The notes below the pieces were generated by a model. The model had not been told where the DNA came from and ran no database searches. It saw nothing but the letters and a program-made list of their open reading frames with translations. A stretch of 64,000 nucleotides of DNA from Isoperla grammatica. Taxonomy: Eukaryota; Arthropoda; Insecta; Plecoptera; Perlodidae. Below, piece after piece: positions 31,713 through 43,278 of the stretch. The translations under genes and the position numbers were made by a program. Location: positions 568,501-632,500 of the forward strand of contig OX246739.1 of NCBI GenBank assembly GCA_945910005.1, read 5' to 3'. Numbering within the stretch: the first letter of the stretch is position 1; every line of letters begins with the position of its first letter.

Positions 31713-31976
31713 GATGTACTGATCTGCGACAAAAATACAAATAAATGTTGACAAACCGTTTCAACACGTGGCGTCCTAACCCCTAGGCTTGTCCAGCCAT
31801 TACGCCCTAGGAATTAATAGACAAGGGAAAAGCAAGAAAAGACAATTAGTGAAGATTCAGACTTAAAGAATTGTTTAAACAATGAGCATTATGTGAACAC
31901 TACAGATAAGTTAGTAGCCTTTAACAGTATAAATATATTAATAAAATAAAGAGTCAACTGGAGACGAACCTCAGAA

Positions 31977-32100
31977 ACTTCCGGTTGGAAGAAAGAAGGA
32001 AAGGAATCCACTGCTACTACAATGCCTAAACACTGCCTTGTGTACAAGTGACCGTGGCGTGAACGAAAGGGCTGTGGCCAATGATACAAAATGGCGCCCA
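31977..32100. promoter_or_regulatory. RPL21 promoter / shared head-to-head region with CALU
   Basis: On the minus strand the pyrimidine tract TTCCTTTCCTTCTTTCTTCC (31987-32006) looks like a TOP start, followed by ACCGGAAGT, an ETS/GABP-type site (31980-31988). Farther out are CCAAT (32078-32082, plus) and AAATGGCGCC (32089-32098), a YY1-like word. Such sites are frequent in ribosomal-protein promoters. CALU is transcribed in the opposite direction from the same interval. Start sites are inferred. Confidence 0.5.
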
Positions 32101-32615
32101 TTACGAAAGATAACTTGTCCTCTATTGAAAATTAATTTAACACATACATATGCTACGAAATTTCTAGAAGTTTTTCTTTGTGAAACAAGCAGGAGAGGAT
32201 GAGTACATCATTAAAATCAAACAACGATTAATCAGTGATCAAATGTTTCTAGATTTGTGACCCTTTTGTTGTCGTTACTGCGAGTGCGATCTGCTGGTCG
32301 AACTTACGAAACGATCTCTCGATAATCGAGGATCTCACATCCAGCTTCCAACACGGAACAGATGAGCTGGAACTTGAAAATCTTCACGATTTATCCCATG
32401 AAGATAGTGTTTTTACCAAGTCTAGCTAGGCCTACATTGTCGCGTGTATAGTTCTAAAAAATAGTGTTTTATTAAAGCCTTGGTATGTTATTTGTTTTAA
32501 AATTACCATTAATCGAGAAGCTAATACGTTCTAGAGTTGCTCATTTCTCTTATTTGAGGGAAGTGACAGATGATGCCTTTCATTGACACTTTGCTTTATC
32601 TGTTGCAGAACCGCT

Positions 32616-32732
32616 ATGGATCATGCTAGTTGTTTATGCTCTCCGTTGTTGTTGCTGCTTATAATAGGCATTGCTGCTGTGGCAATTCCAACTCATGCTG
32701 ATAAGGAAAAGAAGGATCGTGTCATAGATAAC
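32616..32732 (+). CDS. CALU: CALU coding exon 1 (signal peptide)
   Basis: The exon starts at 32609 after TGTTGCAG; the ATG is at 32616. It encodes [19 protein letters not shown] through [11 protein letters not shown], followed by GTAAGT. Hydrophobic core about residues 10-25, likely cleavage near THA-D. Confidence 0.9.
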
Positions 32733-35700
32733 GTAAGTTGGGCGTAACGGCTGTTCTAGACCTAGCCCCTCATAGGGCCTATACCCTTTTAGATTAGATT
32801 AACCACTACAAGGCTGCAAATGGGCTAGGGCCTAGGGCCTATAACTGCCCGGTGGCAACCTGGCTAAACCACCCCGCTCCCTCATCACTTCCTACCCCTC
32901 ATTCTATTTCTAATTTCCCTTACTGATTCACACCCAACAACCTCCTCAGGTAGGGTAGGCCTAGGCCTAACTCATTCCATTCCCTGACCATTCTCTCAAC
33001 AAATCCAAACTTACCCAGGGGTGCTTACGGAAACCTACATCTGTGTGATCCGATCACTCTTTTGCTTACAAAAACCTACAACCGATACATATATCTGCTT
33101 TCGGAAACCACTCAGATTCCTCCGATCAAACGGTCGGAGGAGCAGATCAGTGATCCCTCTGGAAGTAGGATCACTTTAGGTTCGACGAGCATTTACGCGG
33201 GAAATTGATTTCACAAATTCACGATGAATATTGAATAGTGAATTAGTTACAGAAGAGTGTGGTATTTGCCGCATACTGTGCAACCTAAAGTGCCTTTTGA
33301 AGTCTTTGCGTATGAAACACACTCGTCAACAATTAATGGTGTAACATGATAGGTATTCAACATAGCATTAAAGTGGCACATCCTCTGCATACTTTTGGAT
33401 GCACACTCTTTTATTTTTCGCTCTCTCCATCATTCTTAAAGTAAAAAGTTAATTTTCGTCGTCTTCGTAATCATCAACTATAGAAGTTTGTAGTATTTTT
33501 ATTCCAGCAGCTATGCTAGGCCTAGGTTCTCGCCCTCCATGTTTGTTTACATCGGAAATCTGTCACGTGACCAGATCCTTCCGATCAGATCCATTTGGGA
33601 GGTTTCCGTAAGCACCCCAGATCACTTCTTACCGAATAGGGAGGAATAGGCCTAGCCTATAGCAATGACTTCTAGGCCTATACGACCTTATGATGTAATA
33701 TTTAACCCATCTTGACAATGTACATACAATCTTGTATTGTGATAATACAGCTAAGAAATGAAATGAAATTGTGGGCAACTAGCCTAGGCCTAATCAGGGG
33801 GGCGGGGGGGGCGACCGCCCCCCCCTCCCCCCATGACCTAAAAAAATGGAAATTTTGAATAATTATTATTTTGAAGTCGTTACCGAACTTAAGTTGCCAT
33901 GCTTTGTGTAACTAATCGAGCCTGTATCCGCCTCTGCAGACGTATGCGCATGCCATACTCAGGCTCTCTTACAAATCGCTACTATGTGTGAAATTAAGTG
34001 ATTTTTGAATGACAGCCCGTTAAACTTAGGCCCCCTACGTAATTATCTCAAAATCTGTAGTATGTCACGCAGGTATGATTATAGCCCTATGTGATTAAAC
34101 AAGATCTAATTGAGATTAATTGGCAGGAATCAAATTAAATGAATATACTCTGGTTCTCTTACAAATCGCTACTGTGTGTGACATTAGGTAATTTTTCACT
34201 GACAGCCCGTTTAACTTCTGTAATTATCTCAAAATCTGTGGTATGTCACGCACATTTGTTTGTATACCCTTAAAGTAGATTTAAATGAGATTAATTAAAA
34301 GGAATCAAATAACAAATTACATGAATATTCTCAGGTTCACTTACAAATCGATACTTAGTGTGAAATTACGTTATTTCCGAATGACACCCCTGAAACTTCT
34401 GTAATTATCTCAAAATAAAAAAAAAATATGACGTGTGTTGTTCGTTTATACGTCAACATTAGTGACAACTGACAACTATGTTATTGCTTCACCCAAAATG
34501 TGACAATTTGTCAGTATTGACTGAAGTAAAGTATGTTTTGAAAATGTGATTGATTAAATTGAACATAATGTACATAACTCCCAAAAACTTGTATATATAG
34601 CATGCACTTACGCCCCCCCTCCCCCTCTATAATAATTGGCAATCGCCTTCCATGAAACCGCCCCCCCCATAAATCAAGGCTAGATCCGCCCCTGGGCCTA
34701 ATGGTCTAAAGCCCGGTGTACACAAAGTCATAAGAATGTCACAAGATATTAGTTGTAAACCGTGTTGGACTATCACTATAGGAATTACATACAAGGGTTC
34801 ACACACTCACGTCATTACAATAGCAATTTGTAATAAGACTGGTATAAGAGAGTTCAGCTATTTTAACTTCTTATTGCAATACCATAAACCTTACGACGGA
34901 CCAATGTCACTTCTTAACCCGCCAATAAAATGCTAGCAACGTGAGACAAGACCTAGTCAAAACTACTACCACACTAGTCAGGGATGTACGTATGGGAAAA
35001 CAGTGCAAGACACGGCCACAAGTGGAAATTTCAAAGGGTGAGGAGGAAAACAGCCATGGGGACGTACAGTTGTTGATAGGACGATGAGGGAGTGGAATGG
35101 ATTGCCCGGTGAGGTGAGGTGGTTGCTCAGTGAGTGTTGTATGGGTTTTAATCCCGTCTAAGGGTGGGGGGTTAGGGAGTTGAGCTAGGGCAGAACAATG
35201 GTTATAGCCAGCCATTAACATAAGTAAGCCTACCTGACAAGGGGGACTCATCCCAGTGATATTTTTGTACCTGAGTCTGGTACTATCCCATGCCCTTTTA
35301 TTACTGGTACCTGACTCGTAGTTACTAAATTATTGTACCTGACTTGTAAGGTGGCTGGCTGTGAGGGTCACGGCTCTTGATTTTAAATAACTTTGGGGAT
35401 ATATGCTTTGTTTTACACTCTGAAGTATATGGGCTCACGAGTGTAAAGAGGTAGTAATTAATAGGAGGTGGGACGGAGTTTTTAACACATTTTTGGCAAT
35501 GCCCTCTTAATAAATCTTGACGCACGACTAGGCCTATGGGCCGGAAAAGGATGGGAGGGAGATCGCTCTGTCACTGGCGAGTTGCGCCGCCGCAGAAGGA
35601 GATATTGAATACTGAAAGAAGCAAAGCCCTCAACAAAACCATAGCCACAAATGCCATATCTTCTTTGTAGGTTTTTTACCGACTGATCTTATAACAAGTC

Positions 35701-37483
35701 CTTGTGACTACAGTGCAATACCTTGTGACTTTGTGTTCACCCTGCGTTAGGCCTACCTACAATGCATATTTTGGTATTAGTAATAAGGAATGATTTTTTC
35801 ATTATTGCATATATATAGGCCTATGCACTGTGGGTCACACCTTACAACGACGCGATGCACTGCAGGGTAAAACCGTGAAAGTAGCACAGTGGTCCCCTAT
35901 GTGACTACTATTTTAAACAATGCTACCACGGATCCTAAATGTTGCCAACATGGTCAAAGGGAATATGCAATAAATTCAAAAAACTGTCATCATTGATAGA
36001 ACTAGTAAGGACCACTTTATAATTGGCGTCAACGCCTTGTTCAACCTGTGTATTCATATGGAAGCATTCACGATTGTGCAAATGCGTTGACTTAACTTCA
36101 ACTGTCAACACTTAATTTTGAAGATGGCATTCACGTTTGACGCTTGTGCATCCGCATGTCACCAAAGAGATTCTAAAGAAAAATTAATGTGTTGTTTTCC
36201 AAAGCAAACTGTTTGCTTCTTTTATCTTTTGACTTATTTTGAAGTTCATTTTCACCTCATACGCAACACGTGGTGTTCTTTTTATTTCCCTACAATGGTG
36301 ATATAATGGACGGGCAAAAGATACATTTATAGGATAGGCGGTGCACTAACGAAAAGTTAACCAATGAAGACCGACGTGAACTACAGTCAACACCAACCGG
36401 AGCCAACATCATTAACATGTATCATGTGACCCAGTCACATCATGTGACGCCAATCATAAACTGCCCTTGAGAGACCACTTGGTCTGGAATATAGCTGTTA
36501 GTTGCTCCAGTGGGGTAGGAGTACGAGGCTCGACGTTCCATCCTTCATTTGTATTTAAACACCTGTCCTGTGCTTACCTACATATGTAACCAAATTTTTC
36601 TGTTGACGCACAGGATCTAAGTGACAAAGAACACTATGGAAACGCGGAACACAATGCGCAGTATGACCACGAGGCATTTCTTGGAGAGGAAGCGAAAACC
36701 TTTGACCAACTCACACCAGAAGAGAGCCGACGTAGGCTTGCTTTGATAGTGGATAAAATAGACAAGGATTCGGACGGTCTCGTAACACAAGAAGAGCTTA
36801 AAGACTGGATACAGTACACTCAGAAGAGATATATAGTGGACGACATCGATCGTCAGTGGAATTCACACAATCCGGAAAACAAGGAGAAGATAACTTGGGA
36901 TGAATACAAGAAGCTGGTGTACGGATTCATGGACGACATGGACACACAGGAACTGGACAAAGAGGAGGAAGGCTTCTCGTACCAGAACATGTTGAAGCGA
37001 GACCGGAGGCGGTGGGGGGTGGCGGACACTGACGGGGATGGTGCGTTGGACCGTGAGGAGTTTGCCGGGTTCCTCCACCCCGAGGAGATGGGTCACATGC
37101 GCGACATCGTGGTGCTGGAGACAATGGAGGACATTGACAAGGACAGGGACGGCCGAGTCTCTCTGTCGGAATACATCGGCGACATGTACCGAGGCTCGGA
37201 CGGGGAGGACGAGCCAGAGTGGGTCAAGAACGAGCGCGAACAGTTTGCGGCATATCGAGATAAGGACGGCAACGGCTTCATGGACACGGAGGAGGTCAAG
37301 AACTGGATCATCCCGCCGGACTTTGACCACGCCGAGGCGGAGGCGCGACATCTCATCTACGAGTCAGATTCTGACGCGGACCAGAAACTTACCAAAGACG
37401 AAATACTCAACAAGTACGACTTGTTCGTGGGGTCGCAGGCGACGGACTTTGGCGAGGCTTTGGCAAGGCACGACGAGTTTTAA
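32616..37483 (+). CDS. CALU: Calumenin, ER-lumen Ca-binding EF-hand protein
   Basis: CREC-family protein of the secretory pathway lumen. Two coding exons, 32616-32732 and 36614-37483, join GT-AG in phase 0 for 328 residues. Residues 1-29 form a signal peptide ([17 protein letters not shown] core). Six EF-hand loops follow: 89-100 ([12 protein letters not shown]), 125-136 (degenerate, begins N), 177-188 ([12 protein letters not shown]), 214-225 ([12 protein letters not shown]), 255-266 ([12 protein letters not shown]) and 291-302 ([12 protein letters not shown]). The protein ends RHDEF; HDEF is the calumenin-type retrieval signal (reticulocalbins usually end HDEL). The segment [17 protein letters not shown] is also calumenin-like. 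The acceptor 7 bp before the ATG shows that a noncoding exon lies upstream. The second exon is GC-rich compared with its surroundings. Confidence 0.96.
32775..33660 (-). mobile_element. LINE 3' end in CALU intron, split by another transposon
   Basis: The plus strand from 32775 (GATTAGATTAACCACTACAAGGCTGCAAATGGG) matches the beginning of the 17.2 kb copy; it continues to AAACTTACCC at 33016 and resumes at 33619 with AGATCACTTCTTACC. The uninterrupted order is seen (inverted) near 4788-4815. The whole is a 3' fragment of the 17219-18245 LINE family. Confidence 0.75.
33018..33618. mobile_element. Non-autonomous DNA transposon nested in the LINE, ~600 bp
   Basis: Perfect inverted ends GGGGTGCTTACGGAAACCT (33018-33036 and 33600-33618). 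Comparison with the intact LINE sequence shows that the insertion split CCCAG and leaves CAG on both sides, suggesting a 3-bp duplication as made by PIF/Harbinger elements. The internal words GATCYGATCAC repeat near both ends. Confidence 0.7.
33795..34694. mobile_element. Non-autonomous hAT-type element, 900 bp, with three internal ~190-bp repeats
   Basis: Ends CAGGGGGGCGG left and the inverse of CAGGGGCGGATC right, with a perfect 8-bp duplication GGCCTAAT at 33787-33794 and 34695-34702. Inside, three diverged tandem units of about 190 bp (from roughly 33950, 34140 and 34320) share TTACAAATCG, GTGTGAAATTA/GTGTGACATTA, GACAGCCCGTT and TAATTATCTCAAAAT. No transposase. Confidence 0.8.
34711..35748. 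mobile_element. Probable DNA transposon ends enclosing a LINE fragment
   Basis: The left end GGTGTACACAAAGTCATAAG and the inverse right end GGTGAACACAAAGTCACAAG pair over about 20 bp. Within it, 34975-35250 is a purine-rich LINE 3' fragment (reads [17 protein letters not shown] in one frame). The order of insertion was not established. Confidence 0.5.
35749..36613 (+). other. CALU intron 1, no gene seen
   Basis: No exon or transposon end could be supported before the exon 2 acceptor. Confidence 0.4.
36614..37483 (+). CDS. CALU: CALU coding exon 2 (six EF-hands, HDEF end)
   Basis: The acceptor GACGCACAG precedes it. It begins [20 protein letters not shown] and runs 289 codons to RHDEF and TAA. 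That all EF-hands lie on one exon is unusual: vertebrate CALU splits them over several exons, so intron loss is likely in this lineage. Confidence 0.97.
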   Translation, partial: DLSDKEHYGNAEHNAQYDHEAFLGEEAKTFDQLTPEESRRRLALIVDKIDKDSDGLVTQEELKDWIQYTQKRYIVDDIDRQWNSHNPENKEKITWDEYKKLVYGFMDDMDTQELDKEEEGFSYQNMLKRDRRRWGVADTDGDGALDREEFAGFLHPEEMGHMRDIVVLETMEDIDKDRDGRVSLSEYIGDMYRGSDGEDEPEWVKNEREQFAAYRDKDGNGFMDTEEVKNWIIPPDFDHAEAEARHLIYESDSDADQKLTKDEILNKYDLFVGSQATDFGEALARHDEF

Positions 37484-37696
37484 TAACGTTGCCTCCTCAG
37501 TCCTCATCTGATATTAATACATGTCTCGGTGTAGATTTAAAGTGACGTATGGACAGTCTTGACCCTTCGCGCAGTGCTTATTTGCTGTGTACCTACAATG
37601 TGTCAGTCGTATTATTATTATTATTATTGACAATAATTTTTGATATTCTTGTATTATAAAATGCCTACCTAGACATAGCTTTTTGCAAAAAAAAAA

Positions 37697-37702
37697 AATA
37701 AA
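37697..37702 (+). terminator. CALU poly(A) signal
   Basis: AATAAA about 214 bp after the stop codon, preceded by an ATT repeat (37610-37627) and an A run. Confidence 0.6.
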
Positions 37703-40568
37703 ATTCTGGGTAGGATAATAAGTTGTTGAGGCTTTTTATACTGTATGCAATGATCTGTGGTGGCACTCTTCAGTCTAAATGTGTGATGCACGTAGTTCGA
37801 ACTCTCGGGACTGTCTTGGTGAAGGTTGGCAAGCTATCACTCCAGTGGTAAGTTGATCAAATAATTCCAAAGTGTCGACCAAACTAAATCGTTCTTAACT
37901 ATCGGCAAGTATTGCAATAGATAACTAATAACTAGTTTAAGCGACTAATTACTGAAGAAATACCTTTCTAGGGTATAACTAGTATCAAGCTAGTGAAAAC
38001 CAGAAATTATAAAACTCGACTGGAAATAACAACACCTGGATTCAATTCCGGTGAAGATGAGAATAGTGGTTCTTTCAAAACTTATGAACGAGAATCATGA
38101 TATGGCTGAGGAGTGCCAACCAAGTATAATTACTAGCAGTTTAGCATAACGAGAGTGGTCTAGTGCTCAAATCTAGCTGTACATTGAGAAAGTATTACCT
38201 ATGTTGCATGTATTTATTTTATATGTAACATGGATTATTTATAGCAGTGGCTTTAGTTCCCCAAAGATATTAAAGATAATTAATTGGCAAATGTGTTGTT
38301 ATAGCCAGTCCGAAGTGTGAACACGTAATCCACTTGACTCGCATTGTGTTAGGTGGGCCCACTACACTCCAAACTTGGGACAGGGTTTAGAAACACCTTT
38401 TCCTTATACGTACTTTTTGTAAACGTTTTCAATTCGTATTTTGCACTTGAAGTAGGCCCTAGATATTTTGTACTTTTTTTTTGCAATATTGTAACTAGCA
38501 TACAATATGAATGTTTTATTAGTGGTTTATGTTTAACGACATGCTCAACAACGAAATCATATGTCAGCCCTTTAGTTGCCTCGTACGACGGACAATGTAT
38601 CCAGGACTGGACCTATTCTACCCAGTATGCAAATGGGCTAAAGGTACATTAGGCCTATAAAAGTAATCGAAGTTACCCTTTTGACACTAAAACTGAATAA
38701 TACTAAATAGAATTATGGTATTTAAGACCGGTTTGCAGTACCAATATTTTGTCCAATGTTCAAGTTCCAATTCATTATAAACTACTCTTATAAATGCCTA
38801 AATGGTAGGCCTACATATTAAAAATGATAATTTCTTTTGAGTGTTTAAAAAACATATAGGCCTAGGCCCTAATGTAGACCTACTTCATTGGTATCATATT
38901 TTGGCAGATTGCAATAGACGAAAACCAACTGCTCAGATAGCAACTGGAACCACTCTCTTGTTTTTGGTAATTTTAATTTATGTTACTCTATTATGTCAGT
39001 GCCAATTTGTTCTTACTTATATACCATCGATATTTCATGTGATGTATGTAAGATAAATTTTAAAGTAGGGTTGCTGTGGCGGATGTTTTACTCGAGTGTC
39101 CGTGTGCGTTTGCTTCTTAGGCCTACTATGTTTTATGATAAATGAGAGGTTGATCAGATGTAATTTGCAAGGAGTGACTGTCTGGCGTCGGACAGTAATG
39201 AGCTGTAAATTCGAAATCTCGGGCTAGCGAGTTATTCGATTATTGAACTTAATCATTTCATAGGTTTCAATAAAAATAGGTATGTAGGTACCCTATTAAT
39301 ATTGTTATAGTCACACAATAATTAATAAAATTAAAATATCTCGTAGACTCCTAATTTATAGTTCTCTAGCCTATCCTTTAAATGCAAGTGAAAGATTTTT
39401 GTTCAAAATGACTGCATTGAATTCTTGTTAGCTTTAAGTTAACATATTTCTCGTCAAGCAGTAAAACGTTTAAGGAACGTACCCAAGTCATGAAAAAAGC
39501 CCAAACTAAATTTCGCCTTCCTCTTTTCCTGCGCTATTTGTCCCAGAATGCTATTTTCAAAAGTTGGGAATCTTAAACCAAGGCTCGATTGATTATCGAA
39601 CGTTTAGGAAAATAATCGTATCGATTGATTTGATCATCAAACGGCAACCCTAGTTTAAAGTGAAGTATCCACATCATTAGGTATTAGATTTTTTATTTTG
39701 TTGATGTGCACTGTGGATCAGTAATCTCTTCCGTTATTTATATATACAGTATATTTACACATGATATGGAAGTATTTGAATAATTCTTAAAAAATGTATT
39801 TCTTACAGGAAACCGTGTTAACAGAGAATAATTCAGCTAGCTCAAAAAACTTGCATGGCAATACTGTGCAACTATTGTTACCACCTTACAAAACCCTATG
39901 TTGCAACAACATATTTTTTAATTCTAATGAAATAACTATTTTCTATTATAACAAAAAAAAAACGGCTAATAAATTCTGTAATAAATAAACAAGGGTATAA
40001 TCAATTGCCTAAATAAATACACACCAAACAATGAAGCTACCATAAAAAGGAAAGCTCCTGTCTTTTAAGTTGGGAATTTGACTTAAATCTAGCTATATAA
40101 TACTGGCAGTACAAAGCTAAAACCAAAACAAAGTTTATAATAATGATTTAAGGAATATATTATTATGCCATATTTGCCGACTCGAATTTTAGAAGAGTTT
40201 CTGTTTTTACAATTTTTTTTATCAGTTTCAATAGGTTTAATTTTGGACATTATTTAGAAAACATAAATCATGGGTGGAACGTCTAAAATGAGGTGACATT
40301 CCCTGCAAAAGTGCCAGGTGAATTTAAAAACGTGTTATTGGTTCTAAGCGTTTTACAAGGAGAACAGGTTGTGTTCCTTGAATGGGGTAGCTTAACAAAA
40401 TTATAATGGATATTGTTACAAATGCTCAAAGCAGTTCAATAAAATTATCTATTTATCTACAAACTGATGCAAGTTGTCTGTGACAAAGCCAAAATCTTGG
40501 CAGTAGAGGAACAGGCAGTAAATTGCCGCTTGCCATCTCCGTGATGCATATCACGTCAATACAAACCA
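37703..40568. other. Intergenic, no gene seen
   Basis: AT-rich spacer downstream of CALU. The one notable item is a 45-bp word at 39803-39847 that is repeated exactly at 41280-41324. Confidence 0.45.
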
Positions 40569-41324
40569 GGGCCCAGATTCACAAAGGTGCCCAAGTGCTA
40601 AGACGTCCTACTTTAGACAAATCTTAGTGATATAAAATCATGCAAATGTCATTCTGTAATATCATAAAGAAAGAATTTAGTACAATATCAACAATTTAAC
40701 TAATAATATTGTATTAGTGAATGTGTAGTAATATCCAGAGATAATTTATCTTGATTTATCTAGCTAGGATTTCCTAACTTAGGACACCCTTGGGTTGGGC
40801 ACCTTTGTTAATCCAGGCCCAGGACTTGAGTACTTTAGTATTTTTGAAAGTATTCAAAACACCGAGATGAGTGAAGAAACGGGAGTCTGGTACGTATGAA
40901 CACGTTATAATAAATTAACACGTAATTTTCTAGAGCATTTTTCCTTTTTATTGCAGCTTTAATTTAAAGTTGAATGTAATTGTAGTGTGATGAGGAGTGC
41001 AAAGCCCGCTCCATAACAAGTCACTTAACTTTTTTTACACAATAGACAGAAAGGTAAATGGACTTTGTCACAAAGTCCCCCTCCTCTCTTGTTTCATTGC
41101 GCCCGCGATGCGCTCTAGTGGTCGATTTAGTTAGTCTTTCCCAAATGATATCATAGTTCCTTTGAGCCCACCAAATGCCGAGCCAATTGACTGGTATCAC
41201 AACACAGCACCCCCCTCCCCCCCCCCACACACACACAAAAAACAGAACTACCGTGATCGAATGAAAAGCCGTCGACATGTTACAGGAAACCGTGTTAACA
41301 GAGAATAATTCAGCTAGCTCAAAA
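39803..41324. repeat. Exact 45-bp direct repeat flanking 1.4 kb at the array's left border
   Basis: TTACAGGAAACCGTGTTAAC… at 39803-39847 is identical to 41280-41324 over 45 bp, ending AGCTAGCTCAAAA. Both copies then rejoin at ACTGTGCAAC (39863 and 41327), the right copy missing about 16 bp. The second copy is followed within 14 bp by the first tandem-array unit. Confidence 0.85.
40569..40821. mobile_element. MITE, copy 2 of the 29716 family
   Basis: Inverted ends GGGCCCAGATTCACAAAGG and the inverse of GGGCCTGGATTAACAAAGG. The internal sequence parallels 29716-29976 (AAGTGCTAAGACGTCCTA, ATTTATCTTGATTTATCTAG). Confidence 0.8.
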
Positions 41325-41337
41325 TGACTGTGCAACT

Positions 41338-42830
41338 GAAAAAAGACTGCCGGTTGCGGGTATCGAACCCCGGACCGCGAAAACACTAGTCGGTGTCGCT
41401 ACTGCCTACGCCACGCCACTCGATGGAAGTTGGATCGCTTACACTAGTACATAACACACTGCTCTCAATGAATGCATGTATGTATCTCGATTCATTCTTA
41501 TTGTAATTGTAACACCTAAGATCGATGGATTTACGAACAGAGGGTCTCATTGGATTTAAAAAATATCTAAGAATACGATCTGAAGATAAAAACTCCGAAA
41601 ATTGTGAAAAAAACGGCTTCAAAGTTTTTTTAAATTTTCGGAGTTTTTATCGTCAGATCGTATTGATTGATTGGTTGATCGCGAAAGAGTTAATCGTTTG
41701 TGGAAACAATGAGCCGTTTGACAGTTAAAAAATAAACCGTGTCCATGCACGTTGATGCATTGATATTAATGCGTGAAAACGGTGGAAAAAAAGTGGGTGT
41801 AACGGGACTCGAACCCCAGACCTCAAGCACTCGAAGCCGCGACTCTACTGACTACGCCCTGCCATCCAATGGAAATTGATTTGCTTTCACCAGTAGATAA
41901 CACACAGGTCTCAATGTATGGCATAGCTTGTTGTATTCAGATAGCTCGTCATCACGCCAACATTAAAACATGTTTCCTCGGCTAACCGTTAATGCAAAGC
42001 AAACATTAACATGTTTCATGTATAGAGTAAGAAAGTCCAATGCAGAACCTCTAATCATTATTTTCTTAACCCTTTAACAAGAGACGCTACGCGTCGTCAA
42101 AGACGTGCTCAAATACACTCTGTTTTTTAGAATTATATTCTTTACGGCTATATTGTTTATTTAGGGTGCACTTAAAGTTCATTCCAGAGGTAGATCTGTC
42201 AAATTGTCTACTTAAAAAAAATCATCGCCTCGCTATGTTTGTTGTGAACGACGTCAGACGTCGCCGAAATGTTCAAGATTTTCTTGTCAAGTTCCACTTT
42301 CGGTACCGATTGTGGATGAACAGTGGTACCTAGTTAGTCGTAGCGTCGAACTTAATGTCAGTAAGAATCCTTGGTGACGTAGTATGAGCGTCAGTAGCGT
42401 CGGTTTGCACTGGTCGTGGTGAGGCGACGCCAACTTCAGGTAACCAAAATTGTAGATTTTTTGAGGTTTTTATTTTTTTACGGGTAAACGGTTTGAGATA
42501 GAATTTTTTGGTTGTCCATTCCTTCTTATTCATTGCTCTCTTGTAATGTTTCGTATTTTTTAAAAAATAAAAAAAAAAAAAAATTTCAAAATTCTCCGAT
42601 TGTGCTCTTCTGAGACAAAATTTGAAATTTTGGGCGCTTGTATCTCTGTAAGTATGACTTCCAGCATATTTTCGTTTTCAGGATGTCTAGATAATTAACG
42701 CAAAAAAAATAAAAAAAATACAGAAACAAATTTGGGCCACACGTTTTTTTGCTACGAGCGCTTAAAAAAAAAATTTCCCCCATGTAAACCCTTCTCAACT
42801 TTGCTTGTCTGAATATGAAAGAAAAAAAGA
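41338..42830. repeat. Array unit 1
   Basis: Module A 41347-41422; inverted arms 41573-41602 and 41634-41663 with the 31-bp spacer in orientation 1; module B 41793-41877. The left junction with non-array DNA is near 41338. Shares GTTGGAT near module A with the last unit. Confidence 0.9.
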
Positions 42831-42906
42831 CTGCCGGTTGCGGGTATCGAACCCCGGACCGCGAAAACACTAGTCGGCGTCGCTACTGCCTACGCCACGC
42901 CACTCG
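42831..42906 (-). ncRNA. tRNA-like module A (representative of 8)
   Basis: On the minus strand: GGCGTAGGCAGTAGCGACGCC, which can form a 5-bp D-arm-like stem (GGCGT/ACGCC), then a B-box-like GGTTCGATACC (consensus GGTTCGANTCC, 10 of 11) and a T run of seven within 15 nt downstream. No acceptor stem or 7-nt anticodon loop can be formed, so it is not a working tRNA gene. It could be a tRNA-derived SINE head or a Pol III unit. The other seven copies start at the unit positions listed for the array. Confidence 0.55.
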
Positions 42907-43278
42907 ATGGAAGTTGCATCGCTTACACTATAGTACATAACACACTGCTCTCAATGAATGCATGTATGTATCTCGATTCATTCTTATTGTAATTGTAACA
43001 CCTAAGATAGATGGATTTACGAACAGAGGGTCTCATTGGATTTAAATCATATCCAAGAATACGATCTGAAGATAAAAACTCCGAAAATTTAGAAAAACTT
43101 TGAAGCCGTTTTTTTCACAATTTTCGGAGTTTTTATCATCAGATCGTATTAATTGATTGGTTGATCGCGAAAGAGTTAATCGTTTGTGGAAACAATGAGC
43201 CGTTTGACATTTAAAAAATAAACCGTGTCCCTGCACGTTGATGCATTGATATTAATGCGTGAAAATGGTGGAAAAAAA

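Noticed and set aside
36863..37511. Long open frames antisense and out of frame to CALU exon 2
   Set aside because: Shadows of the GC-rich EF-hand coding sequence, which is clearly the real frame.
42400..42560. A spliced-leader or U-snRNA-like gene in the array unit: CAACTTCAG|GTAACC followed by an Sm-site-like AATTTTTTGG
   Set aside because: There is a donor-like GT and an Sm-like word about 70 nt apart, but no stable stem follows the Sm word and no exon-pairing stem forms around the donor. The match is to very short, common motifs.
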